From assembly GCA_029266615.1 (NCBI GenBank), contig JAQSWN010000024.1, forward strand, positions 21,448 to 85,447: a DNA stretch of 64,000 bases, in the 5' to 3' direction. This DNA is from Polyangiaceae bacterium (GTDB taxonomy: Bacteria; Myxococcota_A; Polyangia; Polyangiales; Polyangiaceae). Positions 1-9,006 of the stretch are shown in pieces (the stretch's first letter is position 1; every line of letters starts with the position of its first letter). Under the pieces are notes generated by a model. The model did no database searches. It was not told the DNA's origin and saw nothing but the letters and a program-made list of their open reading frames with translations. A program made the translations under genes and the position numbers.

Positions 1-638
1 TTGCCGGCGAAGGGCAGGTTCACGGCTCCCGGGATGTGACCTGCCACGGGATCGATCGGCTCCACGTCGCCGCGAAACCGCTCGGGCGCGCGCGCGTCGA
101 ACACCTTGCGAGCAGTCGACTCCAGCGTCGCCAGCTCCCGCGCAGAAACGAGCAACTCCGGGCGCGGTTCCCCTGCGAAGTCGCCGGCGGGCACGCTGAC
201 GACTTCGTCCGTCACCGGCCAGCCCTCCCCCACCCAAGCTGGAAAGCCGCCATCCAGCACCGCCACCGCGTCGTGCCCGAGCCAGCGCAGCATCCACCAA
301 AGGCGGGCCGCGAAGGCCCCCGCCGCGTCGTCGTAGACCACCACTTGGTGCGTGCCGCTGATTCCCCAGCGGCGGAGCTTGGCGACGAAGGCGTCCACCG
401 CCGGCAGCGGGTGGCGCCCCGTTCGTCCGGGCACGACGGGCCCGGAAAGATCTTCGAGCAGATCTGCGAAGACGGCGCGCGGAACGTGGCTCTTGGCGTA
501 AGCCTCGCGACCCGCAGTGAGGCTTTGCAGGGACGCACGGCAGTCCACGACGCGCAGCGTGGGCTCGGCCAAGCGCGCCTGAAGCTCGGTCGGGGAAATG
601 AGGTCGCGGAATCGGGTCACGGCTTCCGAATCGAGCAC
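1..638 (-). CDS. Thiosulfate/3-mercaptopyruvate sulfurtransferase (rhodanese), partial
   Basis: Moves a sulfane sulfur from mercaptopyruvate or thiosulfate to an acceptor. Read leftwards, the translation gives VVDCRASL, SHVPRAVFADL, VVYDDAAGAFAARLWW and LDGGFPAW, a complete first (structural) rhodanese domain. A second domain begins with VFDARAPERFRG and GHIPGAVNLPF and leaves the window before the catalytic Cys loop, so activity cannot be judged. Start is uncertain: GTG at 638 or 620. In-frame ATGs at 713 and 710 would overlap the divergent start at 712, so I prefer 638. Two-domain rhodaneses of this kind are usually called SseA or TST. Confidence 0.85.
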   Translation of the reverse strand, partial: MLDSEAVTRFRDLISPTELQARLAEPTLRVVDCRASLQSLTAGREAYAKSHVPRAVFADLLEDLSGPVVPGRTGRHPLPAVDAFVAKLRRWGISGTHQVVVYDDAAGAFAARLWWMLRWLGHDAVAVLDGGFPAWVGEGWPVTDEVVSVPAGDFAGEPRPELLVSARELATLESTARKVFDARAPERFRGDVEPIDPVAGHIPGAVNLPFAG

Positions 639-711
639 GGCCGGGTGTTTCTCGTCCAGCGCCGTGAACGTTCCGGAGCCGAGCGGGCACGGAGCACGAA
701 ACGAGGACATC

Positions 712-1419
712 ATGGGCAAATTCACCCTTATTTTAGTGGGCCTGGCCGCGCTGGGCTCGTCAGCGTGCGCGGACGGCGTGGACGGCAACGGGGACCGGGT
801 CGAGAAGGCGCGTAGCGTGGACGCTTTCACGCGTATTCGCACGGATTGCGAGCTATCCGTCCAGGTCCGCCAGGGGGACGAGCCGTCGGTCGTCGTCGCC
901 ATCGACTCCAATTTGCAGGACTTGGTGCGAACGTCCGTGGTGGACGGCACCTTGAACATCGACCTCAGGGAGGACGTGAACGACGTCGTCTCCGGACCTC
1001 ATGTTCGCGTCACCGTGCCGGCGCTCAGCGCGGCCAAGCTGGACGGCTCGGGAAGGCTCGCGGTGGCGCTGGACGCACCGACCGCGCCGTTCGACTTGTT
1101 CCTCAGCGGCTCGGGCGACGTGCGCTACGAAGGGCGCAGCGCGGCGCTCGGCGCTCACCTGAGCGGCTCCGGCGAGATGCGCCTCGCCGGCGAAACCAGC
1201 GACGTGGACATCGCGCTGAGCGGCTCGGGCGAGGTCTCGGCAAGGGACCTTCGCGCCGAGAGTGGCACCCTCGATCTGAGCGGCTCCGGCCAGATATCGG
1301 CCACCGTCACCGAGTCGGTGCGAGTGTTGCTGTCCGGTTCCGGCGATATCGACCTGTACGGCGGCGCGAGCGTGGACGAGCTACGCCGGAGCGGCAGCGG
1401 TGAATTCGACCGGCACTGA
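712..1419 (+). CDS. DUF2807 (head GIN domain) lipoprotein
   Basis: A 235-residue exported protein. The N-terminus is a hydrophobic signal (FTLILVGLAALGSSAC) with a plausible but atypical lipobox Cys at about residue 19. The rest is a DUF2807 domain, a beta-helix-like fold. Its hallmark is the repeated short motif LSGSGD/LSGSGE, seen six times between about residues 128 and 230 at roughly 20-residue spacing, each repeat being one beta rung. Function of the family is unknown; members are surface or periplasmic. ATG at 712 follows a GAGG four bases upstream. It ends 5 nt before the convergent ABC transporter gene, with no room for a separate terminator. Confidence 0.8.
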   Translation: MGKFTLILVGLAALGSSACADGVDGNGDRVEKARSVDAFTRIRTDCELSVQVRQGDEPSVVVAIDSNLQDLVRTSVVDGTLNIDLREDVNDVVSGPHVRVTVPALSAAKLDGSGRLAVALDAPTAPFDLFLSGSGDVRYEGRSAALGAHLSGSGEMRLAGETSDVDIALSGSGEVSARDLRAESGTLDLSGSGQISATVTESVRVLLSGSGDIDLYGGASVDELRRSGSGEFDRH

Positions 1420-1424
1420 GCGCG

Positions 1425-4106
1425 TCACGAAAACGGCAAAAACAGCTTGCGACTACGCGCGTCCAGCTGCTCGACGCGAGGCAGCACGTAGCGCATGCCG
1501 TGCGAGTCCGTGATGAGGTGGCGCCCATCGGCCAAGCGACGAATGTGATCCTCCTGCTCGACCACGAAGCGACGCAGACCGCGCTCGGTGAGCACCTGCC
1601 AGCGCGACTGCGTCGCCTCCTCGCGCAGGCTCTCGATCGCCTCTACGCGGGGCAGGAGCTCGTGCGAGGCGAGCGCGGACGTGAGCGCCTCGCGGTAGGA
1701 CGGCTCGAGCGCGGAGATGGACTCGATGCATGCGCGTTCGTGGCCGCGCGCGTCTACCAAGCTCACGTGGTGCTCCGGATCCGTCAGCGGGAAACAGCGC
1801 CGCGCGGAGACGACGAGCGGACCGGCCGCGGACTGCAGGGTGAGCGTGTCCGTCTCCGGGGACCAGTGCAGCCGAACCGCGGCGTCCGCTACGGCTACCA
1901 CCGGCGGCTCTTCCTCGACCGGCGGCTCTTCCTCGACCGGCTCCGCGGGCTCGCTTGGCTCCACCTGCTGCTGCGTGCGTTGGAGCTTGGCGTACTCGCC
2001 CCCCGCCGCCAATAGCTCGGCGTGGGTGCCCGTCTCGACGACCCGGCCGTCTTTCAACACCAGCAGTCGGTCCGCCTTGGCCAACGTGCTCAGGCGGTGA
2101 GCGATGGCGATGGTGGTGCGCCCCGCCACCACGTTGTCGAGGGCGCGCTGAATCTCTCGTTCGGTTTGCACATCTACGGCGCTGGTCGCTTCGTCCAGCA
2201 CCAAAATCTGCGGATCGACGAGGATGGCGCGCGCGATCGCGACGCGTTGCCGCTCCCCGCCGGAGAGAGACTGACCGCGCTCTCCGACGAGCGAATCGTA
2301 CGCCTCCGGCAGCTTGAGCACGAACTCGTGAGCGCGCGCGGCCCGAGCGGCATCCAGCACCTTGGTGAGTGGCGCGTCCGGCACCCCGTACGCGACGTTT
2401 TCCGCGATGGTGCCGAAGAAAAGGAACGAATCTTGGAGCACGATACCGATGTGGCGGCGGTACTGCTCCACGGAAAGGGTCGTCACGTCCGTGCCGTCGA
2501 GCCGCACACGCCCGTCGGTCGCGTCGTAGAAGCGGCACACGAGGTTCGCGACCGTGCTTTTCCCGGAGCCGGTATGACCCACGATGCCCAGCATCTGCCC
2601 TGGTGCGACCGTGAAGCTGACGTCGTTCAGGACCAGCCGGGTGCCGTAGCGGAACGAAACGTGCTCGAACGCGAGCTCGCCCTTGACGCTGCCGAGAGGC
2701 ACCTCCGCGCGCGGCACCATCGCGCTCGGAGCGCGGTCCAAGATCTCGAAGAGTCGCTGGGCCGCGGCGGACGCGCGCTGGGTGAGGCCCAGCATGCGGC
2801 TCATGCTCTCCACGCGGGTATAGAAACGCCCGACGTAAGCGATGGCCGCGGTGAGCCCGCCGACCGTGATCTCGTGATGATAAACCTGGTAAGCGCCGAC
2901 CCCCCACACCACCAGAAGGCCGATGCTGTTGAGCAGCACCACCAGCGGCCAAAACGACGTCCACAGCCGGTTGTTGCGGTTGTTCACGTCCACCACGCGC
3001 TGGTTGGCTTGCTCGAACCGCTGAATTTCGCGCGCTTCTTGCGAGAACGCCTTCACCACCCGAATGCCCGGGATCGTGTCCGCCAAAATGTTGTTGAGGT
3101 GCGCCCACACGCGCCCGCTGCGCAGAAAGCCATGGGTGAGCGAGCCGCGCACTTTGACCATGAACCACGCGATCGGCGGAAAAGAGACGAGCGCCGCTAG
3201 CGCGAGCGTGCCGTTGAGCTTGAACAGCACGATCGCGGTGCCCACGATCATGAGCACGTCCGTGATGAAGTCGATGAGCGTGTCGGACAGGAACGAGCAC
3301 AGCCGATCCGTCTCGGTGCTGATGCGCGCGATCAAATCGCCGGTGCGCTTGCCGCCGAAGTAGCGGATGCTCAAGCGCGTCAGGTGCGCGAAGGTGCGGT
3401 TGCGCAGATCCGCGGCGATGACCTCGCTCACCCACGCCAGCACCGCTCCCTGGGCCCACGCGAGCAGCCATGTCACGATCGCAGCGAGCAGGAAGCCGCC
3501 GAGGTACGTGAACAGCACGCGCACCTCGGGGTCGGCTCCGGGCGCGACTTGCGCCTGCCAAGGGACGAGCACGTCGTCGACGAGAGGCATGGTCAGGTAC
3601 GGCGGCACCAGACCAACCGCCGTCGACGCGACCGTGAGGCAGAGCGCGAACACGACGATCCCGAGACGCGGCCGAGCCAGAGCCAACAGGCGAAGCAGCG
3701 GTGCGCGTACGGGAGGGGCGGCGACTTCCGCCTCTTCTTCGTCCGGAGCCGCGTCGTTGGATACTTCCGGCGCGCGACCGAGCGCCTCCGCGAGGTTCGC
3801 GGCGTCTCTCGCCTGCGCCAACGTGTAGCGAAAGCGGGCGCTCTCGGCGCCCCGACGCAGAAAGAGCTCGCACACGCCAGCGTGCTCTCGGCGTTCCACG
3901 GAGATGGGCTCGTCGCGGTGAAGCTCGCCGCCTTGGCCGTTTTCGTCTCGGAACCACACCCGCGACGTCGTGACCACCACGATGCCGTCCGCGAAGCGCA
4001 GGGCCGGGCTCAGGTCCGGGCGAAACACGGCCAAGATCCGCTCGCCGGGCGCGACCTCGAGCCCCGAAACGTCGCTTCTTTCTGCGCTACTCACGGGATT
4101 TTTCAT
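1425..4106 (-). CDS. ABC exporter (fused permease/ATPase) with C-terminal DUF1854, cyanophycin-associated type
   Basis: An 893-residue type I ABC half-transporter. An N-terminal soluble region (1-150) precedes a six-helix membrane domain (about 155-445). The ATPase (about 470-715) shows Walker A GHTGSGKST, signature LSGGERQR, Walker B ILVLDEATSAVD and H-loop AIAHRLST. A Pro/Glu linker follows (EEEPPV twice, from an 18-bp tandem repeat near 1905-1940), then a DUF1854 domain (about 765-893). ABC proteins with a DUF1854 tail are known neighbours of cyanophycin synthetase genes, and here it is divergent from two of them across a 138-nt spacer. What it transports is unknown; it probably works as a homodimer in the inner membrane. 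Confidence 0.9.
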   Translation of the reverse strand: MKNPVSSAERSDVSGLEVAPGERILAVFRPDLSPALRFADGIVVVTTSRVWFRDENGQGGELHRDEPISVERREHAGVCELFLRRGAESARFRYTLAQARDAANLAEALGRAPEVSNDAAPDEEEAEVAAPPVRAPLLRLLALARPRLGIVVFALCLTVASTAVGLVPPYLTMPLVDDVLVPWQAQVAPGADPEVRVLFTYLGGFLLAAIVTWLLAWAQGAVLAWVSEVIAADLRNRTFAHLTRLSIRYFGGKRTGDLIARISTETDRLCSFLSDTLIDFITDVLMIVGTAIVLFKLNGTLALAALVSFPPIAWFMVKVRGSLTHGFLRSGRVWAHLNNILADTIPGIRVVKAFSQEAREIQRFEQANQRVVDVNNRNNRLWTSFWPLVVLLNSIGLLVVWGVGAYQVYHHEITVGGLTAAIAYVGRFYTRVESMSRMLGLTQRASAAAQRLFEILDRAPSAMVPRAEVPLGSVKGELAFEHVSFRYGTRLVLNDVSFTVAPGQMLGIVGHTGSGKSTVANLVCRFYDATDGRVRLDGTDVTTLSVEQYRRHIGIVLQDSFLFFGTIAENVAYGVPDAPLTKVLDAARAARAHEFVLKLPEAYDSLVGERGQSLSGGERQRVAIARAILVDPQILVLDEATSAVDVQTEREIQRALDNVVAGRTTIAIAHRLSTLAKADRLLVLKDGRVVETGTHAELLAAGGEYAKLQRTQQQVEPSEPAEPVEEEPPVEEEPPVVAVADAAVRLHWSPETDTLTLQSAAGPLVVSARRCFPLTDPEHHVSLVDARGHERACIESISALEPSYREALTSALASHELLPRVEAIESLREEATQSRWQVLTERGLRRFVVEQEDHIRRLADGRHLITDSHGMRYVLPRVEQLDARSRKLFLPFS

Positions 4107-4244
4107 GGCACCGGCCGGCGCTCCAGCAGGGCATCGGTCGAATCGGGCGCCGAACGTGACCCGCGGGTGGGGGTCGAGTCAACGCGGCGAAGTGGCGCGG
4201 CAGCCTTTCTGCGAATAAGGATGACCTACCCTCCTCGCGCTCCC
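4107..4244. promoter_or_regulatory. Divergent intergenic region of the cyanophycin locus
   Basis: 138 nt between the starts of the DUF1854 ABC transporter (leftwards) and the first cyanophycin synthetase (rightwards). It must hold both promoters or a shared operator. I see no strong -35/-10 pair or clear dyad. An AAGG sits directly against the alternative ATG at 4221, too close to serve it as a ribosome binding site. Confidence 0.4.
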
Positions 4245-6374
4245 ATGCAGATCCGAAAAATCTTCGACCTGAATGGCCCGAACATCTGGACCAACACCCC
4301 CGCCCTCGAGGCGTGGGTAGATCTCGGGCACTTCGAGGAGCTGCCGACCAACAAGCTCCCCGGCTTCACGGAGCGGATCATGGCTCATCTGCCCTCGCTC
4401 ATCGAGCACCGCTGCAGCATCGGCGAGCGGGGGGGCTTCCTTCAGCGACTGGAGACTGGCACCTGGCTCGGCCACGTGCTCGAGCACGTCACGCTGGAGC
4501 TTCAGTCCATGGCGTTCGCGCCCGTCGGCTTCGGGCGAGCACGGGAGACGCTCGAGTACGGCGTCTACAAGGTGGTCGTGCGGTGTGAGAACGCGCGCTT
4601 CGCCGAGACCTGCATGCGCTCCGCGCGCGAGCTAATCCTCGCCACCATCGAGGATCGGCCCTTCGATTTGGAGGGCGAGCTCAAGCGCCTGCGCGGCGTC
4701 GGTGACCAGTGGTGCCTCGGTCCCGGTACCCGCGCGATCGTGGAAGCGGCGCGCGCGCGCGGCGTGCCACATCTGCGGCTCAATGACGGCAATTTAATCC
4801 AGCTCGGCTACGGCAAGGCCCAGCGCCGCATCTGGACCGCCGAGACGGATTGCACCTCCGCCGTCGCGGAGAGTATCGCCCAGGACAAAGATCTCACCCG
4901 ACGCCTGCTCGCCGCCGCGGGAGTGCCGGTTCCGGCGGGGCGCGCGGTGTCCAGCGCTGCAGACGCGTGGCTCGCGGCACAGGAGCTGGAGGGGCCGGTC
5001 GTGGTCAAGCCCATCGACGGCAACTACGGCCGCGGCGTCTCGATCAAGCTCGATACGGAGGCGGCAATCCGCGAAGCGTACGATTTGGCGGCCAAGGAAG
5101 GCAGCGGTGTCGTGGTCGAGAGCTTCATCCCCGGCACCCAACACCGCGTGCTCGTCGTGGGGGACAAGGCCGTCGCGTCCGTACGGGGCGACGCGGACGT
5201 GCTCACCGGAGACGGCGTCTCGACCATCGTCCAGCTCGTCGAGCAGGCCAACCGTGATCCGCGCCGCGGCCAAGATCACCAAACCTGGGTGCTCACGCGC
5301 ATCGAGCTCACACCCATCGTGCTCGAGCTCCTGCACCGCCAAGATCTCGCGCCGGACTCCATCCCGGCCGCCGGCCAGCAGGTGCTCATCCAGCTCCACG
5401 GTGATCTGACGGTGGACGAGACAGAGCGCATCCATCCGGAGGTGGCCGCCATGTGCGTGCTCGCGGTGCAGACCGTCGGCCTAGATATCGCCGGCTTGGA
5501 CGTGGTGGCCGCCGACATCGGAGTGCCCCTGAGCGATCAGGGCGGGGCCGTTATCGAGGTCAACGCCAGCCCAGGCCTCCTCGCGCACTTGAAGCCGCTC
5601 GCCGGCAAACCCCAGCCGGTGGGCGAAGCCATCGTCGATCGGCTGTTCGCAGGCGAGGACCAAGGTCGGATCCCGTTGGTCGCCGTGTCGGGTACGGAAG
5701 GGCGCGCCAAAACGACACAATCTATTGCCCGATGCTTGGCGGCCGCAGGGCACCAAGTAGTGAGGGCCGACAGCTCCGGTCTCTTTCTGGGCGAACGCGC
5801 CCTCAGGCCGGGGGCGGCTGACAACGCGCTGGGAGCGCGCCACGCGCTGATGAACCCCGGCGCTGACGCGGCCGTGCTCGAGGTCAGTGAGCTGTCGGTC
5901 CTGGAGGAAGGGCTCTGCTTCGACGCGTGCCAAGTCGCGGTGGTGACGACGACGCGGGGAGCCGAAGCGGTCGCCCGACCCGGAGTAGAAGACCGGACCG
6001 CGATCGACAAGGCCATCCGTGCGCCAGCCGACGTCGTTATTTCTGACGGATTTTCGGTCCTCAATGCGGACGACGAAGCGGTCGTCGCCATGGCCGAACG
6101 GGTGACGGGCAACCTGATGTGGTTCGGCGGCTCTCTGCAGGCTTCTCCCGTCAAAGAGCACGTAGAGAGTGGTGGCGCGGCGCTGGTTCGGCTGGGCAGC
6201 CAGCTCCAGTGGTGGGTCCGAGGGGAGTTGCGGGCGGCCTTCGGCGTAGCCTGGATGACTGAATCAACCCCGCGGACGCTCGTCGAACCCCTGATGGCAG
6301 CCGCCGCCGCAGTCCTCGCGCTTGGGGTGTCGCGCGGCGCCGTGATGGATTTAATCAATAAATCCGCACAGTAA
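4245..6374 (+). CDS. cphA: Cyanophycin synthetase, CphA2-like (degenerate, shortened Mur half)
   Basis: Cyanophycin synthetase polymerises the Asp/Arg storage polymer. This copy has 709 residues; CphA1 proteins usually have about 870-900. The N-domain (1-160) keeps the metal-site-like HVLEHV (residues 77-82). The ATP-grasp half (about 165-475) reads well (VVVKPIDGNYGRGV, VIEVNASPGL). The Mur half is degenerate: the GTNGKTTT P-loop is GTEGRAKTT (483-491), and the protein stops at VMDLINKSAQ without the last Mur domain and its LDYGHN motif. The loop read as RRNANLSTGG in the next gene is shortened here to IQLHGDL. Known CphA2 enzymes also have a truncated, inactive Mur half and join beta-Asp-Arg dipeptides; a similar role here is inference. 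Start ATG 4245 fits the family (MQIRKIFDLNGPN); ATG 4221 is an in-frame alternative. Confidence 0.85.
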   Translation: MQIRKIFDLNGPNIWTNTPALEAWVDLGHFEELPTNKLPGFTERIMAHLPSLIEHRCSIGERGGFLQRLETGTWLGHVLEHVTLELQSMAFAPVGFGRARETLEYGVYKVVVRCENARFAETCMRSARELILATIEDRPFDLEGELKRLRGVGDQWCLGPGTRAIVEAARARGVPHLRLNDGNLIQLGYGKAQRRIWTAETDCTSAVAESIAQDKDLTRRLLAAAGVPVPAGRAVSSAADAWLAAQELEGPVVVKPIDGNYGRGVSIKLDTEAAIREAYDLAAKEGSGVVVESFIPGTQHRVLVVGDKAVASVRGDADVLTGDGVSTIVQLVEQANRDPRRGQDHQTWVLTRIELTPIVLELLHRQDLAPDSIPAAGQQVLIQLHGDLTVDETERIHPEVAAMCVLAVQTVGLDIAGLDVVAADIGVPLSDQGGAVIEVNASPGLLAHLKPLAGKPQPVGEAIVDRLFAGEDQGRIPLVAVSGTEGRAKTTQSIARCLAAAGHQVVRADSSGLFLGERALRPGAADNALGARHALMNPGADAAVLEVSELSVLEEGLCFDACQVAVVTTTRGAEAVARPGVEDRTAIDKAIRAPADVVISDGFSVLNADDEAVVAMAERVTGNLMWFGGSLQASPVKEHVESGGAALVRLGSQLQWWVRGELRAAFGVAWMTESTPRTLVEPLMAAAAAVLALGVSRGAVMDLINKSAQ

Positions 6375-6408
6375 GGGCGGCCGTTGGGCGGCTGCCCAAG
6401 GGTCTGCT

Positions 6409-6649
6409 ATGCGTCCGCCCAGTTTCGCCCCGGCTTCAACGATGAAAATCGAATCCGTTCGCTCACTTCGCGGCCCCAACCTCTGGTCGAACCACACGGT
6501 GCTCGAAGCTGTCCTCAGCTTCGACGGAGACTTGGCAGCCGCTCGGCAAGTAGCGCAGCGCGCGCTGGACCTACAGCAAGCCGTCGGCTCGCCCGTCGCG
6601 TTCTGCGAGGTGCGTCCGATCTCCGCGCAGCAATGCCGGCTCTTGGTGC
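6409..6649 (+). pseudogene. N-terminal fragment of the second cyanophycin synthetase
   Basis: Begins like a cyanophycin synthetase (MKIESVRSLRGPNLW from ATG 6442; ATG 6409 is also in frame). It then loses family features: the HVLEHV helix seen in the first copy is AAARQVAQRAL here, and about 40 residues before it are missing. At 6649/6650 homology jumps from this frame (..CRLLVQ) to the +1 frame (SLVQFGMGSR..), skipping about 70 residues present in the first copy. The junction lies between near-identical TGGTGCAG and TGGTCCAG, as expected for a deletion between short repeats. It could be a true deletion with frame loss or, less likely, an assembly error. Confidence 0.65.
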
Positions 6650-6667
6650 AGCCTGGTCCAGTTCGGG

Positions 6668-8791
6668 ATGGGCTCGCGCATGCGCCGCATCTGGGCCGCG
6701 GAGACGGATCGCACGAGCGCTATCGGCGAAGCCATCGCCCAGGACAAGGAGCTCACCAAGAGCCTCCTCTCCTCTATCGGCGTGCCTGTTCCCGAAGGCT
6801 CCGTTTGCACTACTGCTGAACAGGCGTGGGCAGCCGCCCAAGCGATTGGCGTGCCGGTCGCCATCAAGCCGCGGAAGGGCAACCAGGGTAAAGGCGTTTC
6901 GACCGGCCTCGAGACGAAGGAAGCCGTCATCACCGCCTTCCAGATCGCGGTGACGCACGATGGTCAAACCATCGTGGAGCGGCACCTGCACGGCGCGGAC
7001 CATCGCCTGCTCGTAGTCGGGGACCGCCTCGTGGCCGCTGCGCGGCGAGAGCCTCCGAGCGTCGTTGGGAACGGCCGCTCGAGCATCGCGGAGCTCGTGG
7101 CCGAAGAGAACGAGAACCCGCTGCGCGGGGACGACCACTCGACGAGCTTGAGCAAGCTCCGCCTCGACGCCATCGGTGTCGAGCATTTAGCCGAGCTCGG
7201 TCTGACCCCGGAGAGCGTGCCGGCGGTGGGTCAAAAAGTGTCGCTGCGCCGCAATGCCAACCTCAGCACCGGCGGTAGCGCGACGGACGTGACGGACACG
7301 GTGCATCCGGAAGTCGCCGCTCGCGCTGTGGAAGCCGCCAAAATGGTCGGCTTGGACGTGGCCGGCATCGACATCGTCGCTCCCCGAATCGACCAGCCGC
7401 TCGAGGTGACGCGCGGCGCGATCGTGGAAGTGAACGCAGCGCCCGGGCTCCGCATGCACTTGGAGCCGTCGGCCGGCAAAGGCCGCGCGGTGGGCGAGGC
7501 CATCGTGGACATGATGTTCCAGCCGGGCGACGACGCCCGCATCCCCATCGTCTCCGTCACGGGCACGAACGGGAAGACGACGACGACGCGCTGCATCGCG
7601 CACATTTTGTCGCGCACCGGCTTGCGCGTCGGCATGACGTGCACGGACGGCATCTACGTCGAGGGCCGCCGCATCGACACGGGAGATTGCAGCGGGCCCA
7701 AGAGCGCGCGCGCCGTCCTCGCCCATCCGCGGGTGGACGCAGCGGTGCTGGAAACGGCGCGCGGCGGCATCCTTCGGGAAGGCTTGGGCTTCGACTTGTG
7801 CGACGTGGCCATCGTCACGAACGTCGGCGAGGGCGACCACCTGGGCCTCAACGGCATCGACGAAATCCGCGACTTGGCCCGTGTGAAGGCGGTTCCGGTG
7901 CGCGCGGTGTCGTCGCGTGGCGCGGCCGTGCTCAACGCGGACGACGCGCTGGTCGTCGAAATGGCCAAGCTGTGCCGCGGCACCGTCGTTTACTTCAGCC
8001 GTAACCCAAGCTCGCCCGTGTTGGCCGCGCACCGCGCCGCCGGCGGGACCGTCGTGACCGTGATCGACGGGCAGATCGCGATCGCCCGAGGCCGCCAGGT
8101 GACATCGGTCGCCAAGGTGGAGCAGCTACCGCTCACGGTGGGTGGACGCGTCGGCTTTCAGGTCGACAACCTGCTCGCTTCCGTAGCGGCCGCGCACTGG
8201 CTGGGCTTGCCGCTGGAAGCGATTCGGCTGGGCATCCGCACCTTCACGAGTGACGTCGCGAGCGCTCCTGGCCGCTTCAACGTGCTCACGCACCAAGGCA
8301 GCACCATCGTGCTGGATTATGGGCACAACTCGTCGGCGCTCATCGCGCTGCACGACGCGCTCGCCAAGTTCCCGCACAAGCGCCGCAAGGTCGTGTACAC
8401 CGCCGCTGGCGACCGCCGCGACGTGGACATCCGCCGCCAAGCCGAGCTTCTCGCCGGCTTCTTCGACGAAATTTACATCTACGAGGACCAGTGCACGCGC
8501 GGTCGCGGGGACGGTGAGATCATCCGCCTGATGCGTGAAGGCTTCGTCGCGTCTCAGCGCAAGCCGCGCGTGTTGCAAGCTCCCGGGGAAATGGCCGCCA
8601 TCGGCGCCGCCATCGCCAAGCTGGAACCCGGCGACTTGCTCCTGTGCCAAGTCGATCAGGTCGAGGAAGCGCTCAGCTTCGTCACCGGCATGCTCAAGCA
8701 AGTCGAAGGCAGCCATCGCTCGCTCGGCTCCGTCACCGCGCATTTCGCGGCCGCCGTGCTCGTCGTCCTCGGCGGCATGAGCGGCGCCTAA
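6668..8791 (+). CDS. cphA: Cyanophycin synthetase, CphA1-like ATP-grasp and Mur halves (N-domain broken)
   Basis: 707 residues from ATG 6668, with clear homology from 6650 (SLVQFG). The ATP-grasp half has VAIKPRKGNQGKGV, RRNANLSTGG and VEVNAAPGL; this half adds Asp. The Mur-like half is intact: P-loop GTNGKTTTT (residues 299-307), ETARGGILREGL, TNVGEGDHLGL and LDYGHNS; this half adds Arg. What is missing is the N-domain, left as a fragment in another frame just upstream. ATG 6668 has no good ribosome binding site, so translation may depend on coupling or on a frameshift at 6649. It is the reverse of the first copy (good Mur half, poor N-domain), so the two products may complement each other. 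The stop at 8791 faces the patatin gene. Confidence 0.85.
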   Translation: MGSRMRRIWAAETDRTSAIGEAIAQDKELTKSLLSSIGVPVPEGSVCTTAEQAWAAAQAIGVPVAIKPRKGNQGKGVSTGLETKEAVITAFQIAVTHDGQTIVERHLHGADHRLLVVGDRLVAAARREPPSVVGNGRSSIAELVAEENENPLRGDDHSTSLSKLRLDAIGVEHLAELGLTPESVPAVGQKVSLRRNANLSTGGSATDVTDTVHPEVAARAVEAAKMVGLDVAGIDIVAPRIDQPLEVTRGAIVEVNAAPGLRMHLEPSAGKGRAVGEAIVDMMFQPGDDARIPIVSVTGTNGKTTTTRCIAHILSRTGLRVGMTCTDGIYVEGRRIDTGDCSGPKSARAVLAHPRVDAAVLETARGGILREGLGFDLCDVAIVTNVGEGDHLGLNGIDEIRDLARVKAVPVRAVSSRGAAVLNADDALVVEMAKLCRGTVVYFSRNPSSPVLAAHRAAGGTVVTVIDGQIAIARGRQVTSVAKVEQLPLTVGGRVGFQVDNLLASVAAAHWLGLPLEAIRLGIRTFTSDVASAPGRFNVLTHQGSTIVLDYGHNSSALIALHDALAKFPHKRRKVVYTAAGDRRDVDIRRQAELLAGFFDEIYIYEDQCTRGRGDGEIIRLMREGFVASQRKPRVLQAPGEMAAIGAAIAKLEPGDLLLCQVDQVEEALSFVTGMLKQVEGSHRSLGSVTAHFAAAVLVVLGGMSGA

Positions 8792-8887
8792 CCGCGCCCA
8801 CCGCCAAGCTCCGCCCGCACGAGCCAAGGCACCAAACAAACGGACAGGCGCTGCCCGTCGGAGGCGGCAGCGCGAACCCCCCAATAT

Positions 8888-8928
8888 CTCGCTCCTCCCC
8901 TCCTCCCCTCTTTGTGAAATTCGCCCGC
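8888..8928. repeat. Pyrimidine-rich intergenic element, copy A
   Basis: About 41 nt, CTCGCTCCTCCCCTCCT followed by CCTCTTTG and AAAT. It matches copy B at 13335-13374 in the same order with only a few differences. It lies between two convergent genes. The other strand is a G-rich purine tract (GGGGAGGAGGGGAGGAG). Confidence 0.6.
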
Positions 8929-9006
8929 ACCAACTGGACCGAACACGGCACGAAGTGACTGCAGGCGGGCTGCGGGGGCGGCAGCCAAAAAGAAGGACGG
9001 GCGGAG

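Noticed and set aside
3384..4220. Long upstream extension of the first cphA frame
   Set aside because: It is antisense to the ABC transporter gene and reads as Arg/Ala/His-rich shadow; homology starts at 4245.
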